Positions 1 through 8,102 of a stretch of DNA of 64,000 nt are shown here, piece after piece. The notes below the pieces were generated by a model. That model saw only the letters and a program-made list of their open reading frames with translations. It searched no databases and was not told the origin of the DNA. This DNA is from Flavimobilis rhizosphaerae (GTDB lineage: Bacteria > Actinomycetota > Actinomycetes > Actinomycetales > Cellulomonadaceae). Made by a program: the position numbers and the translations under genes. Numbering within the stretch: the first letter of the stretch is position 1; each line of letters starts with the position of its first letter. The stretch spans positions 496,001 to 560,000 of the forward strand of contig NZ_JACZDF010000001.1 in assembly GCF_014852685.1 (NCBI RefSeq), given 5' to 3'.

Positions 1-427
1 CGGACGGTTCGTGCGCGACGAGGTCGCGGCCCCAGCGGTCGCCCGCGGCGAGCGCGTCGGCGCGTGGGTCGGGGCTCGTCCGGGCGATCTGGTCGGCGAG
101 GACCGAGGCGAGTGCCGCGTACTCGCGGGCGCCGGGGTCGGTCGTGCTCGTGGGCCGCGCCTCGTAGAGCGTCCCGGGGCGGCCGCGCCCGGCGGGGCGG
201 GCGGTCGAGCGGTCGGCGAGCCCGGCGTCCGCGAGGCCTTCGAGGTGCTCGCGGACCGTGTTCGTGTGCTGCCCGAGCTCGGCGGCGACGGTCGCGACGC
301 TCGTCGGGACACCGCGGACGACGAGGAGGTCGAGGACCTGGCGGCGGGCGCGCGAGAGGTCCGCGGCGGGCGAGGGGCGCGGGACGACGGCGGCGGGGCC
401 GTAGCCGGGACGCGGAGTTATTTCCAC
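1..427 (-). CDS. ArsR/COG2345-like winged-helix transcriptional regulator (3' end outside window)
   Basis: Reading the minus strand from a GTG at 425-427 gives a protein open to the window edge (142 codons seen). Residues around 28-75 form a winged helix-turn-helix: a helix ending VLDLLVVRG, then SVATVAAELG, the recognition helix HTNTVREHLEGL, and a wing with RPAGRGRPGTLYE. This layout is known from COG2345/ArsR-like regulators, some of which (SufR) carry an iron-sulfur cluster in the C-terminal half; that half is cut off here, so cofactor residues cannot be judged. It is divergent from the hemerythrin gene with 69 nt between the two starts, and a palindrome lies there. A TACACT -10-like box sits 7 nt before the GTG, suggesting a leaderless mRNA. 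It probably regulates itself and the hemerythrin gene; this is inference. Confidence 0.75.
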   Translation of the reverse strand, partial: MEITPRPGYGPAAVVPRPSPAADLSRARRQVLDLLVVRGVPTSVATVAAELGQHTNTVREHLEGLADAGLADRSTARPAGRGRPGTLYEARPTSTTDPGAREYAALASVLADQIARTSPDPRADALAAGDRWGRDLVAHEPS

Positions 428-430
428 GGA

Positions 431-451
431 CCCGAGTGTACTATTCTCGGG
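431..451. promoter_or_regulatory. Palindromic operator in the divergent regulator/hemerythrin promoter
   Basis: CCCGAG (431-436) and CTCGGG (446-451) are perfect inverted arms around a 9-nt AT-rich spacer. The spacer and arms overlap two -10-like boxes: TACTAT at 439-444 reading right, about 50 nt before the hemerythrin start, and TACACT (435-440, minus strand) reading left, 7 nt before the regulator GTG. A repressor bound here would cover both promoters. Confidence 0.55.
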
Positions 452-496
452 CGCAGCCGGACCGGACCTCGGTCCCGACCACGACCGGAGAACCCG

Positions 497-1366
497 ATGG
501 ACGACCTGCTCCTCGCCTCGAACCTCGACGACGCCCGCGCGGCTGAGGACCTCGCCGGCGACCACACCGCGATGCGCGGCACGCTCCACGTGCTCGTCGA
601 CCAGCTCTCCCGCGCCGTCACCGGAGCCGACGCCCAGCTCGCAGGCGTCGCCCGCGAACGCCTCGCCCTGTGGGCGACCGAACGTCTCGTCCCGCACCTC
701 GAGGCCGAGGAGGCGCACCTCCTCCCCGCCGTCCGCACCGTCACCGACGGCGGGCCTGCGTCTGCCGTCGTCGTCCGCCTCCACACCGCCGTCCGCACGG
801 CCGCGTCCGACCTCGCAACGACGACCCACCCCCTCGAGGCCGTCGGCGCCGCCCACGTTCTCGCGGCGCTCCTCGCCGTCCACGCCGACACCCTCGACCA
901 CGACCTCGTGCCGCTCGTCGCCCGCGACGCGCGCACCCCGCTCACCGGTCCGGCCGAGGAGGTCCGGGAGGTCCTCCGTGCCCCGGCCCCCACGGGGCAC
1001 GCGTGCGGCTGCGGTGGCGGAGGTTGCGGCGGGAGCGGCGCAGCCCCCGAGGCCACGCCGACGGAGGCCGCTCCAGCGTCGGCCGCTCCCGCAGCGGACG
1101 CTGCGTCGGACGCGCGGGCCGACACCACGGCCGACGACCGCGCTGACCTGCCTGTCCTCGACGCGACCGTCATCCCGCACGCCGTGCGCCACGCGACGAT
1201 CTTCGGCGCGCTCGACGCCGTCGAGGAGGGCGGCGGCCTCGTCCTCGTCGCCCCGCACGACCCGCTGCCCCTCCTCACCCAGATCGAGGGCCGCCACCCA
1301 GGCCGCTTCACCGTCGAGTACCTCCAGCGCGGCCCCGAGACCTGGCACCTCGCGTTCACGCGCTGA
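497..1366 (+). CDS. Hemerythrin-like / DUF2249 two-domain protein
   Basis: 289 aa, cytoplasmic. Residues about 18-145 are an all-helical hemerythrin-type HHE domain with His/Glu candidates for a di-iron site: H23 in GDHTAMR, H67 and H74 in PHLEAEEAHLLP, and H129/H135 in the last helix. A short Cys/Gly-rich linker follows (C170, C172, C177), then a low-complexity Ala linker. Residues about 217-289 are a DUF2249 domain (LPVLDATVIPHAVRH to the terminal TWHLAFTR). In this family the combination is associated with oxygen, nitric oxide or nitrosative-stress handling, but no reaction is established. The ATG at 497 is chosen because GGAG lies 6 nt upstream and the longer open frame before it has no domain. 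The divergent winged-helix regulator and palindrome imply inducible expression. Confidence 0.75.
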   Translation: MDDLLLASNLDDARAAEDLAGDHTAMRGTLHVLVDQLSRAVTGADAQLAGVARERLALWATERLVPHLEAEEAHLLPAVRTVTDGGPASAVVVRLHTAVRTAASDLATTTHPLEAVGAAHVLAALLAVHADTLDHDLVPLVARDARTPLTGPAEEVREVLRAPAPTGHACGCGGGGCGGSGAAPEATPTEAAPASAAPAADAASDARADTTADDRADLPVLDATVIPHAVRHATIFGALDAVEEGGGLVLVAPHDPLPLLTQIEGRHPGRFTVEYLQRGPETWHLAFTR

Positions 1367-1465
1367 GCGCGGGGCCGCGCAGGGCCCGACCCTCGGGTGG
1401 ACGTCGGTGGCCGACCCTGACGTCCCGGGGACGCACCGCGACCCCGGGACGTCGGTGGCCGTCGC

Positions 1466-1471
1466 TAGGCT
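1466..1471 (+). promoter_or_regulatory. TAGGCT -10 box, leaderless start of the AAA ATPase gene
   Basis: TAGGCT ends 6 nt before the ATG at 1478. There is no Shine-Dalgarno sequence, so transcription probably starts at or next to the start codon. Confidence 0.6.
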
Positions 1472-1477
1472 CGCGGC

Positions 1478-2611
1478 ATGATCCGCACGCTCGCCGTCTC
1501 GGGCTACCGCAGCCTCGTCGACCTCACGCTCGAGCTCGACCGGCTCACGGTCGTCACGGGCCCCAACGGGTCCGGCAAGTCCTCTCTCTACCGCGCGCTG
1601 CGGCTCCTCGCGGCGTGCGGGTCCGGGCAGGTCGTCGGAGCGCTCGCGCGCGAGGGCGGGCTCGGCTCCGCGCTCTGGGCCGGCACGTCGCAGGCTCCCG
1701 GCCCGCAGGGCCGCGTCGCTCTGAGGCTCGGCTTCGAGGGCGACGGCCTCGGCTACGCGGTCGACCTGGGCCTGCCCCAGCTGCCCGGCTCCTCACCGTT
1801 CGCGCTCGACCCCGAGATCAAGTCGGAGACCGTGTGGAGCGGCGGACCGCTCCGCGCCGGCTCGGTCCAGGCGCAGCGCAAGGGACCGCACCTGCGCGTG
1901 CGCGACGCGTCCGGCGCGTGGCGTGACGACCCCCGCGTGCTCGCGACGTACGAGTCGATCGTCGACGAGGTCGCCGACCCCGAGGGCGCCCCCGAGGTCG
2001 GGCTCGTCCGGCGCACGCTGCGCGGCTGGCGCTTCCACGACGACGTCCGCACCGACGCGGGCGCGCCCGCACGTACCCCGCACGTCGGCACGCGTACCCA
2101 GGTGCTCGGGCACGACGGCGCCGACCTCGCAGCGGCGCTCGCGACGATCATCGACGCGGGTGGCGCGGACCTGCTCGATGCTGCGGTCGACGACGCGTTC
2201 CCCGGGTCCCGCATCCGCATCGACGCAGCGGCGGGGCTCTTCACGCTCCTTCTCGAGCAGCCCGGCCTGCGCCGACCCGTCACCGCCGCCGAGCTCTCCG
2301 ACGGGACGCTGCGCTACCTCGTCCACGTCGCCGCGCTGCTCAGCGTGCGACCAGCAGGGCTCCTCGTGCTCGACGAGCCGGAGACGGGCCTCCACCCGGA
2401 CCTTGCCAGTCCGCTCGGACGCCTCGTCCGGCGCGCGTCGGAGCGTGGACAGGTGCTCGTCGTCACCCATTCCCGTCCCCTCGCGGAGGGGCTCGCCGAC
2501 GACGGCGCTGCGCACGTCCGGCTCACGGGCGGCGGCGGCAGAGAGACCCGCGTCCTCGACGGGCGCGAGGGCGCGCTCGACGGACCCGCGTGGGCGTGGC
2601 CGGGGCGGTGA
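1478..2611 (+). CDS. AAA family ATPase (RecF/OLD-like, no TOPRIM)
   Basis: 377 aa. The N-terminus (IRTLAVSGYRSLVDLTLELDRLTVVTGPNGSGKSS) is the ABC/SMC-class core with Walker A GPNGSGKS near residue 30. The C-terminal half has a signature-like ELSDGTLRYL, the Walker B motif LLVLDEPETGLHPDL and a switch His in VVTHSRPLAEGL. This is the stand-alone SMC-like ATPase type (AAA_21) often annotated as a putative ATP-binding protein. It has no nuclease domain and is too short for RecF or for a full OLD protein. Its tail lies 9 nt from the tail of the convergent LacI gene. No neighbour pins down its role. It is not paired with a visible toxin or nuclease, so I do not call it a defence gene. Confidence 0.7.
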   Translation: MIRTLAVSGYRSLVDLTLELDRLTVVTGPNGSGKSSLYRALRLLAACGSGQVVGALAREGGLGSALWAGTSQAPGPQGRVALRLGFEGDGLGYAVDLGLPQLPGSSPFALDPEIKSETVWSGGPLRAGSVQAQRKGPHLRVRDASGAWRDDPRVLATYESIVDEVADPEGAPEVGLVRRTLRGWRFHDDVRTDAGAPARTPHVGTRTQVLGHDGADLAAALATIIDAGGADLLDAAVDDAFPGSRIRIDAAAGLFTLLLEQPGLRRPVTAAELSDGTLRYLVHVAALLSVRPAGLLVLDEPETGLHPDLASPLGRLVRRASERGQVLVVTHSRPLAEGLADDGAAHVRLTGGGGRETRVLDGREGALDGPAWAWPGR

Positions 2612-2620
2612 GGGAGCCTC

Positions 2621-3658
2621 TCAGGTGGTGCCGCGGACGACGAGCCGCGGCGGGAAGACGATCGACGTCACGCGCTCGTCGCCCGGTTCGGAGTCGATGA
2701 GCCGCAGGAGCTGCTCGACGGCCGTCGCAGCGAGCTCGACGACCGGGTTGTGGAGCGTCGTGAGCGGGGGAGTCGAGGCCTGGGCGGCGTCGAGGTCGTC
2801 GTAGCCCACGATCGCGACGTCACCGGGGACGGAACGCCCGGCCGCCGCGAGTGCGCGCAGGGCTCCGACGGCGATCGTGTCCGACGCCGCGAAGATCCCG
2901 TCGACGTCCGGGTGCGCGGCAAGGAGCTCGGCCGCAGCGGTCTCGCCCGACGCCGTCGTGAACTGGGCGTGGACGAGCGCGTCCGCGGGCAGGCCGTGGT
3001 CGCTCAGCGCGTCACGCCATCCTTTGACACGGTCGACGCCCGCGGTCATATCCTGCGGGCCGGCGATGTGCGCGATGCGCGTGCGGCCGCGTGCGACGAG
3101 ATGCTCGACGGCGAGCCGGGCGCCGGCAACGTTGTCGACGTCCGTGTAGATGAGCTCCCGCGGTGCGTCGAACGGCCGGCCGACGAACACCGCCGGGATC
3201 GACGACGCGGCGACCACGCGCTCGAGCTCGTCACCCTCGTGGTGGGACGTGATGACGGCGCCGTCGACGTGCCCGCCGCGCAGGTAGCGCGCGATCCGGT
3301 CCGCGGTCTCGTTCTTGCGCGAGAGCAGCAGGACGAGCTGGAGGTCCGTGCGCGCGAGCGCGTCCCCGACACCCCGCAGCGTGCCGCCGATGAACGCGTC
3401 CGAGAGCAGCCGCTCGTCGGGCTCAGGGATGATGAGCGCGATCGAGTCGGTCCGTCGCGTGACGAGGGAACGGGCGGCACGGTTCGGCACGTAGCCCAGG
3501 CGGAGCGCCGCCTCGTCGACCGCAGCCTGGGCCGACGGCGATACGCGCAGGCCGCCGTTGAGGGCTCGGGAGGCCGTCGAGCGCGAGACTCCGGCGGCCG
3601 CAGCCACCTCGTCGAGCGTCGGGGCCGCGGCATCGTTGCGCGGGGTGGTCTCGGGCAT
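2621..3658 (-). CDS. LacI-family transcriptional repressor (CebR-like candidate)
   Basis: 345 aa. The N-terminal helix-turn-helix is clear (TLDEVAAAAGVSRSTASRALNG, residues 13-34), followed by the hinge and a periplasmic-binding-protein-like effector domain (RTDSIALIIPEPDERLLSD, DGIFAASDTIAVGALRAL, VAIVGYDDLDAA). The ATG at 3658 is used because the HTH begins 12 residues later and GAAAG precedes it; the longer upstream frame is not domain-like. It is the last gene of the sugar-transporter block, same strand, 261 nt after the second permease with two strong hairpins in between. The four LacI-type palindromes before the binding-protein gene are the obvious targets. The inducer is probably an oligosaccharide imported by the neighbouring transporter; cellobiose-type sugars are suggested by the operator sequence only. 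Confidence 0.85.
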   Translation of the reverse strand: MPETTPRNDAAAPTLDEVAAAAGVSRSTASRALNGGLRVSPSAQAAVDEAALRLGYVPNRAARSLVTRRTDSIALIIPEPDERLLSDAFIGGTLRGVGDALARTDLQLVLLLSRKNETADRIARYLRGGHVDGAVITSHHEGDELERVVAASSIPAVFVGRPFDAPRELIYTDVDNVAGARLAVEHLVARGRTRIAHIAGPQDMTAGVDRVKGWRDALSDHGLPADALVHAQFTTASGETAAAELLAAHPDVDGIFAASDTIAVGALRALAAAGRSVPGDVAIVGYDDLDAAQASTPPLTTLHNPVVELAATAVEQLLRLIDSEPGDERVTSIVFPPRLVVRGTT

Positions 3659-3770
3659 CGTCGGTCGTCTTTCGTCAGGGCAGCGGTCGGTGGCGGACCG
3701 CTCGTGAGATGAGAGTAGGCGAGTCCGACACGCGGCGTGCGTTCCGGCACGCGGCACGCCCCGGGGACGC

Positions 3771-3803
3771 CGTGGGCCCCGCCCTCGCCGGACGGGGCCC
3801 ACG
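3771..3803 (-). terminator. Hairpin 1 after the second sugar permease
   Basis: CGTGGGCCCCG at 3771-3781 pairs perfectly with CGGGGCCCACG at 3793-3803 across an 11-nt loop. It lies between permease stop and lacI start, so it likely separates regulator from transporter transcription. Confidence 0.6.
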
Positions 3804-3806
3804 GGT

Positions 3807-3838
3807 GGCCGTGCGGGCGTCTGCACGCCCGCACGGCC
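3807..3838 (-). terminator. Hairpin 2 after the second sugar permease
   Basis: GGCCGTGCGGGCGT (3807-3820) and ACGCCCGCACGGCC (3825-3838) form a perfect 14-bp stem with a 4-nt loop. It is the stronger of two tandem hairpins and lacks a clear T-run, as is common in high-GC actinobacteria. Confidence 0.65.
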
Positions 3839-3919
3839 GCCGCCGTCGACCTCGGGCCTCGACCTCCCGGGGTCCTGCGGCCCTCCGTGGAAGACCCTCC
3901 GGCGGCAGCCTGGGTCGGG

Positions 3920-4837
3920 TCAGCCCTTGACGGCGCCCGCCATGATGCCGGCGACGAGCTGCTTGCCGGCGACGACGAAGAGGATGAGCAGCGGTACGAC
4001 GGACAGCAGCGCACCGGTGAGGATGAGCGGGTAGTCCGTGTAGTACTGCGACTGGAGGCCCTGGAGGGCGACCGGCAGGGTGCCGCTCGCACGGTCGAGG
4101 ATGACGTACGGCCACATGAAGTTCGTCCACGACCCGACGAACGTGAAGAGGAAGAGCATCGCGGCGGCCGGGCGCGCGGCCGGCATGGCTACGTGCCAGA
4201 ACGTGCGGATGAGGTTGCAGCCGTCGACGCGTGCGGCGTCGATGAGCTCGTCGGGCAGGGCGTCCTGGAGGTACTGCGTCATCCAGAACACCCCGAACGC
4301 GGTGACGAGCCCGGGCAGGATGATCGCGAGGAGGTTGCCCTGGAGGTTGAGCTTCGTCATGACGAGGTAGAGCGGCACGATGCCGAGCTGCGTCGGGACC
4401 GCCATCGTCGCGATGACCGAGACGAGCAGGCCCCGGCGACCCTTGAACCGCAGCTTGGCGAACGAGAAGCCCGCGAGCGTCGAGAGGAGGACGACGGAGA
4501 CGGACGTCGACGTCGCCGCGACGAGCGAGTTGAGGGTCGCGCCCCAGAAGTTGATGTCGGACTCGAGGACCCGCCTGACGTTGTCGAGGAAGTTCGGGCC
4601 CGGCACAAGGTTGAGCGATCCCGAGAAGACGAAGTCGTTGTCCTTCGAGCCGATGAGGAAAGACCAGTAGAACGGGAACGCGGAGAGCAGGACGAAGATC
4701 GCGAGGATCGTGTACGTGACCTTTCCGGCCCTGCGCTCGCCGCCGGCGAAGGAACCGTGCCTGCGGGAGCTTCGGCGCCCCGCGGCGCGTGCGGCACCGG
4801 GGCCTGCGGTCTGGGCGATGACGGGGATCGAGCTCAT
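3920..4837 (-). CDS. Carbohydrate ABC transporter permease, MalG type
   Basis: 305 aa, six predicted membrane spans. The family-typical EAA region reads DALPDELIDAARVDGCNLIRTFWHVAMPAARPA, followed by the terminal KQLVAGIMAGAVKG typical of MalG/CebG-like subunits. The ATG at 4837 overlaps the stop of the upstream permease by 4 nt (ATGA), so the pair is probably translationally coupled. It has a basic cytoplasmic N-terminus (RRSSRRHGSFAGGERRAGK). It completes the membrane channel of the sugar importer. No ATPase is encoded here; such systems usually share a MsiK-type ATPase encoded elsewhere. Confidence 0.9.
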   Translation of the reverse strand: MSSIPVIAQTAGPGAARAAGRRSSRRHGSFAGGERRAGKVTYTILAIFVLLSAFPFYWSFLIGSKDNDFVFSGSLNLVPGPNFLDNVRRVLESDINFWGATLNSLVAATSTSVSVVLLSTLAGFSFAKLRFKGRRGLLVSVIATMAVPTQLGIVPLYLVMTKLNLQGNLLAIILPGLVTAFGVFWMTQYLQDALPDELIDAARVDGCNLIRTFWHVAMPAARPAAAMLFLFTFVGSWTNFMWPYVILDRASGTLPVALQGLQSQYYTDYPLILTGALLSVVPLLILFVVAGKQLVAGIMAGAVKG

Positions 4838-5841
4838 CGGTCGCCTCCCTGCGACGAGATGCGACGCGTGAGGAGGAAGTTCACGACGCCGACGAGGAGG
4901 ATGAGGAGGAAGAGCAGCCACGCGATCGCCGCGGCCCGGCCGAAGTTCGCGGAGTTCCAGCCGACCTCCCACAGGTAGAGGGTGATCGTCTTCCACTGTC
5001 CGTCCGGCCCGCCGCGGCCCGAGCCGGAGCCGCCGGGCCCGAACATGCGGGCCTCGTCGAAGATCTGCAGCCCGCCGATCGTCGAGGTGATGACGACGAA
5101 CGTGATGGTGGCCTTGAGCATCGGGACCGTGATGGAGAAGAACTGGCGCACGCGCCCCGCACCGTCGATCGTCGCGGCTTCGTAGAGGTCGCGGGGGACG
5201 GCCTGCATCGCGGCGAGGAGGATGAGCGTGTTGTAGCCGGTCCAGCGGAAGTTCACCATTGTCGCGATCGCGATGTGCGACGGGACGACGTCCGACGTCC
5301 AGGGGATCGGGTCGATGCCGACGTACCCGAGCAGGGTGTTGATGATGCCGAACTGCTCGGCGAAGAGGTTCGAGAAGATGAGCGCGACCGACACGGGGGC
5401 GACGATGTAGGGCAGCAGGACGCCCATGCGCCAGAACGTCCCGGCACGGAGGTTGGAGTCGAGCACTGCCGCGATGAAGACGGCGACGACGAGCTGGGGG
5501 ATGGTCGAGAGCAGGAAGATCGAGAACGTGTTGCCGACGGCGTTCCAGAACTGGTCCTGCTGGAGGACGGCCGTGAAATTGTCGAGGCCGACGAAATCGC
5601 CCTTGCCGCCGATGGGGTGCCACTGGTGGAGCGCGACGTAGGCCGTGTAGAGGAGGGGCGCGAGACCGAAGATGCCGAAGAGGAGGAAGAACGGCGAGAT
5701 GTAGAGGTACGGCGAGACCTTGAGGTCGAACCGGCTCATGCGCTGACCCCAACCGATGCGCCGTGGTTGCGGCTGCGGGGCGGGAGCGGGAGCCGGCCCG
5801 CCCGTGCCCGTGCGACGGGTCGAGGACGTGCTGACGGTCAT
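4834..5841 (-). CDS. Carbohydrate ABC transporter permease, MalF type
   Basis: 335 aa with a Pro-rich cytoplasmic head, then six membrane spans starting YLYISPFFLLFGIFGLAPLLYTAYVAL. The EAA loop is AVPRDLYEAATIDGAGRVRQFFSITVPMLKATI, characteristic of MalF/CebF-like subunits. It sits 108 nt after the binding-protein gene, separated by a strong hairpin, and overlaps the next permease by 4 nt. The position between the binding protein and a MalG-type permease gives the usual E-F-G order of actinobacterial oligosaccharide importers. Confidence 0.9.
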   Translation of the reverse strand: MTVSTSSTRRTGTGGPAPAPAPQPQPRRIGWGQRMSRFDLKVSPYLYISPFFLLFGIFGLAPLLYTAYVALHQWHPIGGKGDFVGLDNFTAVLQQDQFWNAVGNTFSIFLLSTIPQLVVAVFIAAVLDSNLRAGTFWRMGVLLPYIVAPVSVALIFSNLFAEQFGIINTLLGYVGIDPIPWTSDVVPSHIAIATMVNFRWTGYNTLILLAAMQAVPRDLYEAATIDGAGRVRQFFSITVPMLKATITFVVITSTIGGLQIFDEARMFGPGGSGSGRGGPDGQWKTITLYLWEVGWNSANFGRAAAIAWLLFLLILLVGVVNFLLTRRISSQGGDR

Positions 5842-5909
5842 GGGGGATCCTTCGTGAGCGCCCGCGGCGGCGGGCTGAGAGAGCTGAGTCGCGCGTTGCC
5901 GCGCCGAGG

Positions 5910-5944
5910 CCGACGGCCGGGGTGCGGAGCACCCCGGCCGTCGG
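5910..5944 (-). terminator. Intercistronic hairpin directly after the sugar-binding protein gene
   Basis: A 15-bp perfect stem (CCGACGGCCGGGGTG at 5910-5924, partner 5930-5944) with loop CGGAG begins 5 nt after the stop codon. It likely acts as a partial terminator or 3' stabiliser that raises binding-protein expression relative to the permeases. Confidence 0.65.
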
Positions 5945-5949
5945 TGCGA

Positions 5950-7260
5950 TCAGTTGAGGTTCTTGAGCTCCTGGAGCACCTGCGCCCAGGACTCGTCGAT
6001 CGACTGCTTCTCGCCCTTGACGCCGACGTCGACGCGGTCGAGGCCGTTGTTGACGACGTCCGAGACCTTCTTGTAGAGCGGGCCCTTGTGGACCTGGACG
6101 ATGCCGTTGGCGCGGTTGGAGAGGATCTTGCCCGTGGGGGCGTTGTTGAACCACTCGAACGTGGCGTTCTGGACGTCCTCAGACTTGAGCGCGTCGACGG
6201 TCGACGGGAACGCGCCCTGGTCGACGAAGAGCTTCGCCTGGACCTCGGGGGAGGTGAGGTAGGCCGCGAGCTTCTTGGCCTCCTCGGGGTGCTTCGACTG
6301 CGTGGGGACCGCGAGGAACGAGCCGCCCCAGTTGCCGGCGCCGTTGGGGAAGACGTCGGCGACGTCCCAGCCCTTGAAGTCGTCGCCTGCACGCTCCTTG
6401 ATGATGTTGAGCATCCAGCCCGGCGCGAGGATCGTCGCGAAGCCCTGGTCGCCCTTGAAGCGCGCATCCCAGTCGGCGTTCCACTGACCGGAGTGGCCCG
6501 ACTGGTTGTCGACCGACGCGGCCGTGAGGACCTGGCGGAAGAGCGTCTCGACGTCCGAGCCCGCGAGGTCGCGGACGGTGCCGTCCTCGTTCTCGTACGC
6601 CCGCTCGACCTGGTTGATCATGCCGAAGAACGTGCCGCGCGCGCTGTCGAACCACGGCTGGCCCGTCTTCTCCGTGTACTCCTTGCCGACCTTGAAGTAG
6701 TGCTCCCAGTCACCGGTGAGGAGCTTGGCGACCTCCTCGCGGTCCGACGGCAGGCCTGCCTTCTCGAAGAGGTCGGCGCGGTACGCGATCGCGTTGGGGC
6801 CCGAGTCCGTGCCGTACATGATGAGCCGGCCCTTGGCGTCGGTGCCCTGCGCGGCCTTCCAGTCCAGCCAGCGGTCGGCGAGCGCCGGGTCGGTGAGGTC
6901 CGCGAACCTGTCGGCGAACTGCATGAGCTCGGGGACCCAGTCGCCCTCGATGGCCTCGACGTCGCCGAGGCCCGAGGACTGGCCGAGGAAGTTGAGGATG
7001 TTCTCGCGGGACTCGTCGGAGCCTCCGGTGATCTTCTCCTCGACGATGATGTCGGGGTTGTCCTTCATGAACTGCTCGATGTGCGGCTTGTAGCCGAAGT
7101 CGTTGAACGTCGAGAGGACGAGCTTGACCTTCTCGCCCGGGGCCTTGCTGCCGCCGCCGCTGCCGGGGGCGTCCGTGTCGCCGCCGCATGCGGTGACGAC
7201 GAGCGCGAGCGACGCGATGCCGGCGACGGCCGCCCACGTCCTGGTGGTGTTCCTGCGCAC
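5950..7260 (-). CDS. Extracellular solute-binding lipoprotein of a sugar ABC importer
   Basis: 436 aa with a lipoprotein signal (MRRNTTRTWAAVAGIASL then LVVTACGG, lipidated Cys about residue 25), followed by a Gly/Ser linker and a family-1 binding fold (KVKLVLSTFNDFGYKPHIEQF). It would be anchored outside the cell and deliver sugar to the two downstream permeases. The GTG at 7260 has AAGGAG 7 nt upstream. The promoter region carries four LacI-type operators, and a TTGACA -35 box (7427-7432, minus strand) overlaps the third. Binding residues for a particular sugar cannot be read from sequence alone. Cello-oligosaccharide is favoured by the operators; xylo- or malto-type sugars remain possible. 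Confidence 0.9.
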   Translation of the reverse strand: MRRNTTRTWAAVAGIASLALVVTACGGDTDAPGSGGGSKAPGEKVKLVLSTFNDFGYKPHIEQFMKDNPDIIVEEKITGGSDESRENILNFLGQSSGLGDVEAIEGDWVPELMQFADRFADLTDPALADRWLDWKAAQGTDAKGRLIMYGTDSGPNAIAYRADLFEKAGLPSDREEVAKLLTGDWEHYFKVGKEYTEKTGQPWFDSARGTFFGMINQVERAYENEDGTVRDLAGSDVETLFRQVLTAASVDNQSGHSGQWNADWDARFKGDQGFATILAPGWMLNIIKERAGDDFKGWDVADVFPNGAGNWGGSFLAVPTQSKHPEEAKKLAAYLTSPEVQAKLFVDQGAFPSTVDALKSEDVQNATFEWFNNAPTGKILSNRANGIVQVHKGPLYKKVSDVVNNGLDRVDVGVKGEKQSIDESWAQVLQELKNLN

Positions 7261-7351
7261 TGTTGACTCCTTCGTCGTGGCTCGGCGTCATCGCCGTGCC
7301 TCCCTGCCGCGCACCCGACGGGTGGGCGTCGAAGCTCGGCGCGCCCCCAGA

Positions 7352-7470
7352 GGGGAGCGCTCCCACCTTCATCGTGGGAGCGTTTCCACGCCGCTGACAA
7401 CGATGGTGGCCAAGGGGTGGGAGCGCTGTCAACCGTCCAGGGCGAGTTTTGCCATGGAAGCGATCCCATG
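7352..7470 (-). promoter_or_regulatory. Sugar operon promoter with four LacI/CebR-type operators
   Basis: Four palindrome-like sites lie upstream of the binding-protein gene: GGGGAGCGCTCCCA (7352-7365, 13 of 14 bases of the CebR consensus TGGGAGCGCTCCCA), TGGGAGCGTTTCCA (7375-7388), TGGGAGCGCTGTCA (7418-7431) and TGGAAGCGATCCCA (7455-7468). A perfect TTGACA on the minus strand (7427-7432) overlaps the third. The region also explains the 323-nt gap between this gene and the DUF2505 gene; 7471-7583 shows nothing further. Confidence 0.8.
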
Positions 7471-7583
7471 ACTTCAAAACCGCAGGTCAGAGGCTTAGGC
7501 GGGCGCGGCCTGTTGCCGAATCGTTATGGGCTCTCATGGCGCGTTCGGGACGCACCCGAGTGGGCCCGGGCCCGCCGACGCAC

Positions 7584-8090
7584 TCAGGCAGGCGTGCCGT
7601 GCACGTCGACCCAGGCCTGCACGCGCAGCTCCTCCGCGCCGAGCGTCGCCCGGACAGCCTCGGCCGCCGAGCGCTCGACCGCCGGGCCGAACAGCGGGAT
7701 CGACGCCCGCACGTCACCGTCGTACCGGAGGATCGCGCCGTCGCCCGACGGCACGAGCTCGACAGTGCCGGTCATGCGCACCGGTGTCCCCGTGATCTCG
7801 AGCGCAACCGTCCCGTGCCACGCACCGCCGCGCTCGCCCTCCCACGCCTCGACCTGGCGGATCTCGAGCTCCGACCCCACGAACGACCGCACCTGCGGGG
7901 GGATCTGCGCAGCCGAGACAGACCGCCGCACCGTCACCGTGAACGACTCGCCGTCCGCGGGCGTCACGATGACGTCGTCGACCCGCGCGCCCGGCACGGC
8001 TGTGCGGAAGCGCACGAACGACTCGTCGCGCACGAGCGTCGCGTACGCAGCGGCAGAGAGCGGGACGGGGACGTCGATCGTCACGTGCAT
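7584..8090 (-). CDS. DUF2505 family protein (START-like fold)
   Basis: 168 aa, no signal or membrane segment. The sequence matches the actinobacterial DUF2505 pattern: MHVTIDVPVPLSAAAYATLVRDESF at the start, alternating strands such as VDDVIVTPADGESFTVTVRR, then an internal GTVELVPSGDGAILRYDGDVRASIPLFG. The function is unknown; the fold is presumed helix-grip like polyketide cyclase/START proteins. The ATG at 8090 is supported by a TAGGCT box 6 nt upstream. It is divergent from the sensor-kinase gene. Confidence 0.8.
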   Translation of the reverse strand: MHVTIDVPVPLSAAAYATLVRDESFVRFRTAVPGARVDDVIVTPADGESFTVTVRRSVSAAQIPPQVRSFVGSELEIRQVEAWEGERGGAWHGTVALEITGTPVRMTGTVELVPSGDGAILRYDGDVRASIPLFGPAVERSAAEAVRATLGAEELRVQAWVDVHGTPA

Positions 8091-8096
8091 GCCCTG

Positions 8097-8102
8097 AGCC
8101 TA
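8097..8102 (-). promoter_or_regulatory. TAGGCT -10 box, leaderless start of the DUF2505 gene
   Basis: On the minus strand TAGGCT is followed by 6 nt and then the ATG at 8090. Confidence 0.6.

Noticed and set aside
1478-2611. AAA ATPase as part of a defence system (OLD/Gabija-like)
   Set aside because: No TOPRIM, nuclease or helicase partner is present; neighbours are a hemerythrin-type gene and a sugar-operon regulator.
3659-3770. Extended N-terminus of the LacI gene (open frame from 3826)
   Set aside because: The HTH starts 12 residues after ATG 3658 and the extra segment overlaps two terminator hairpins.
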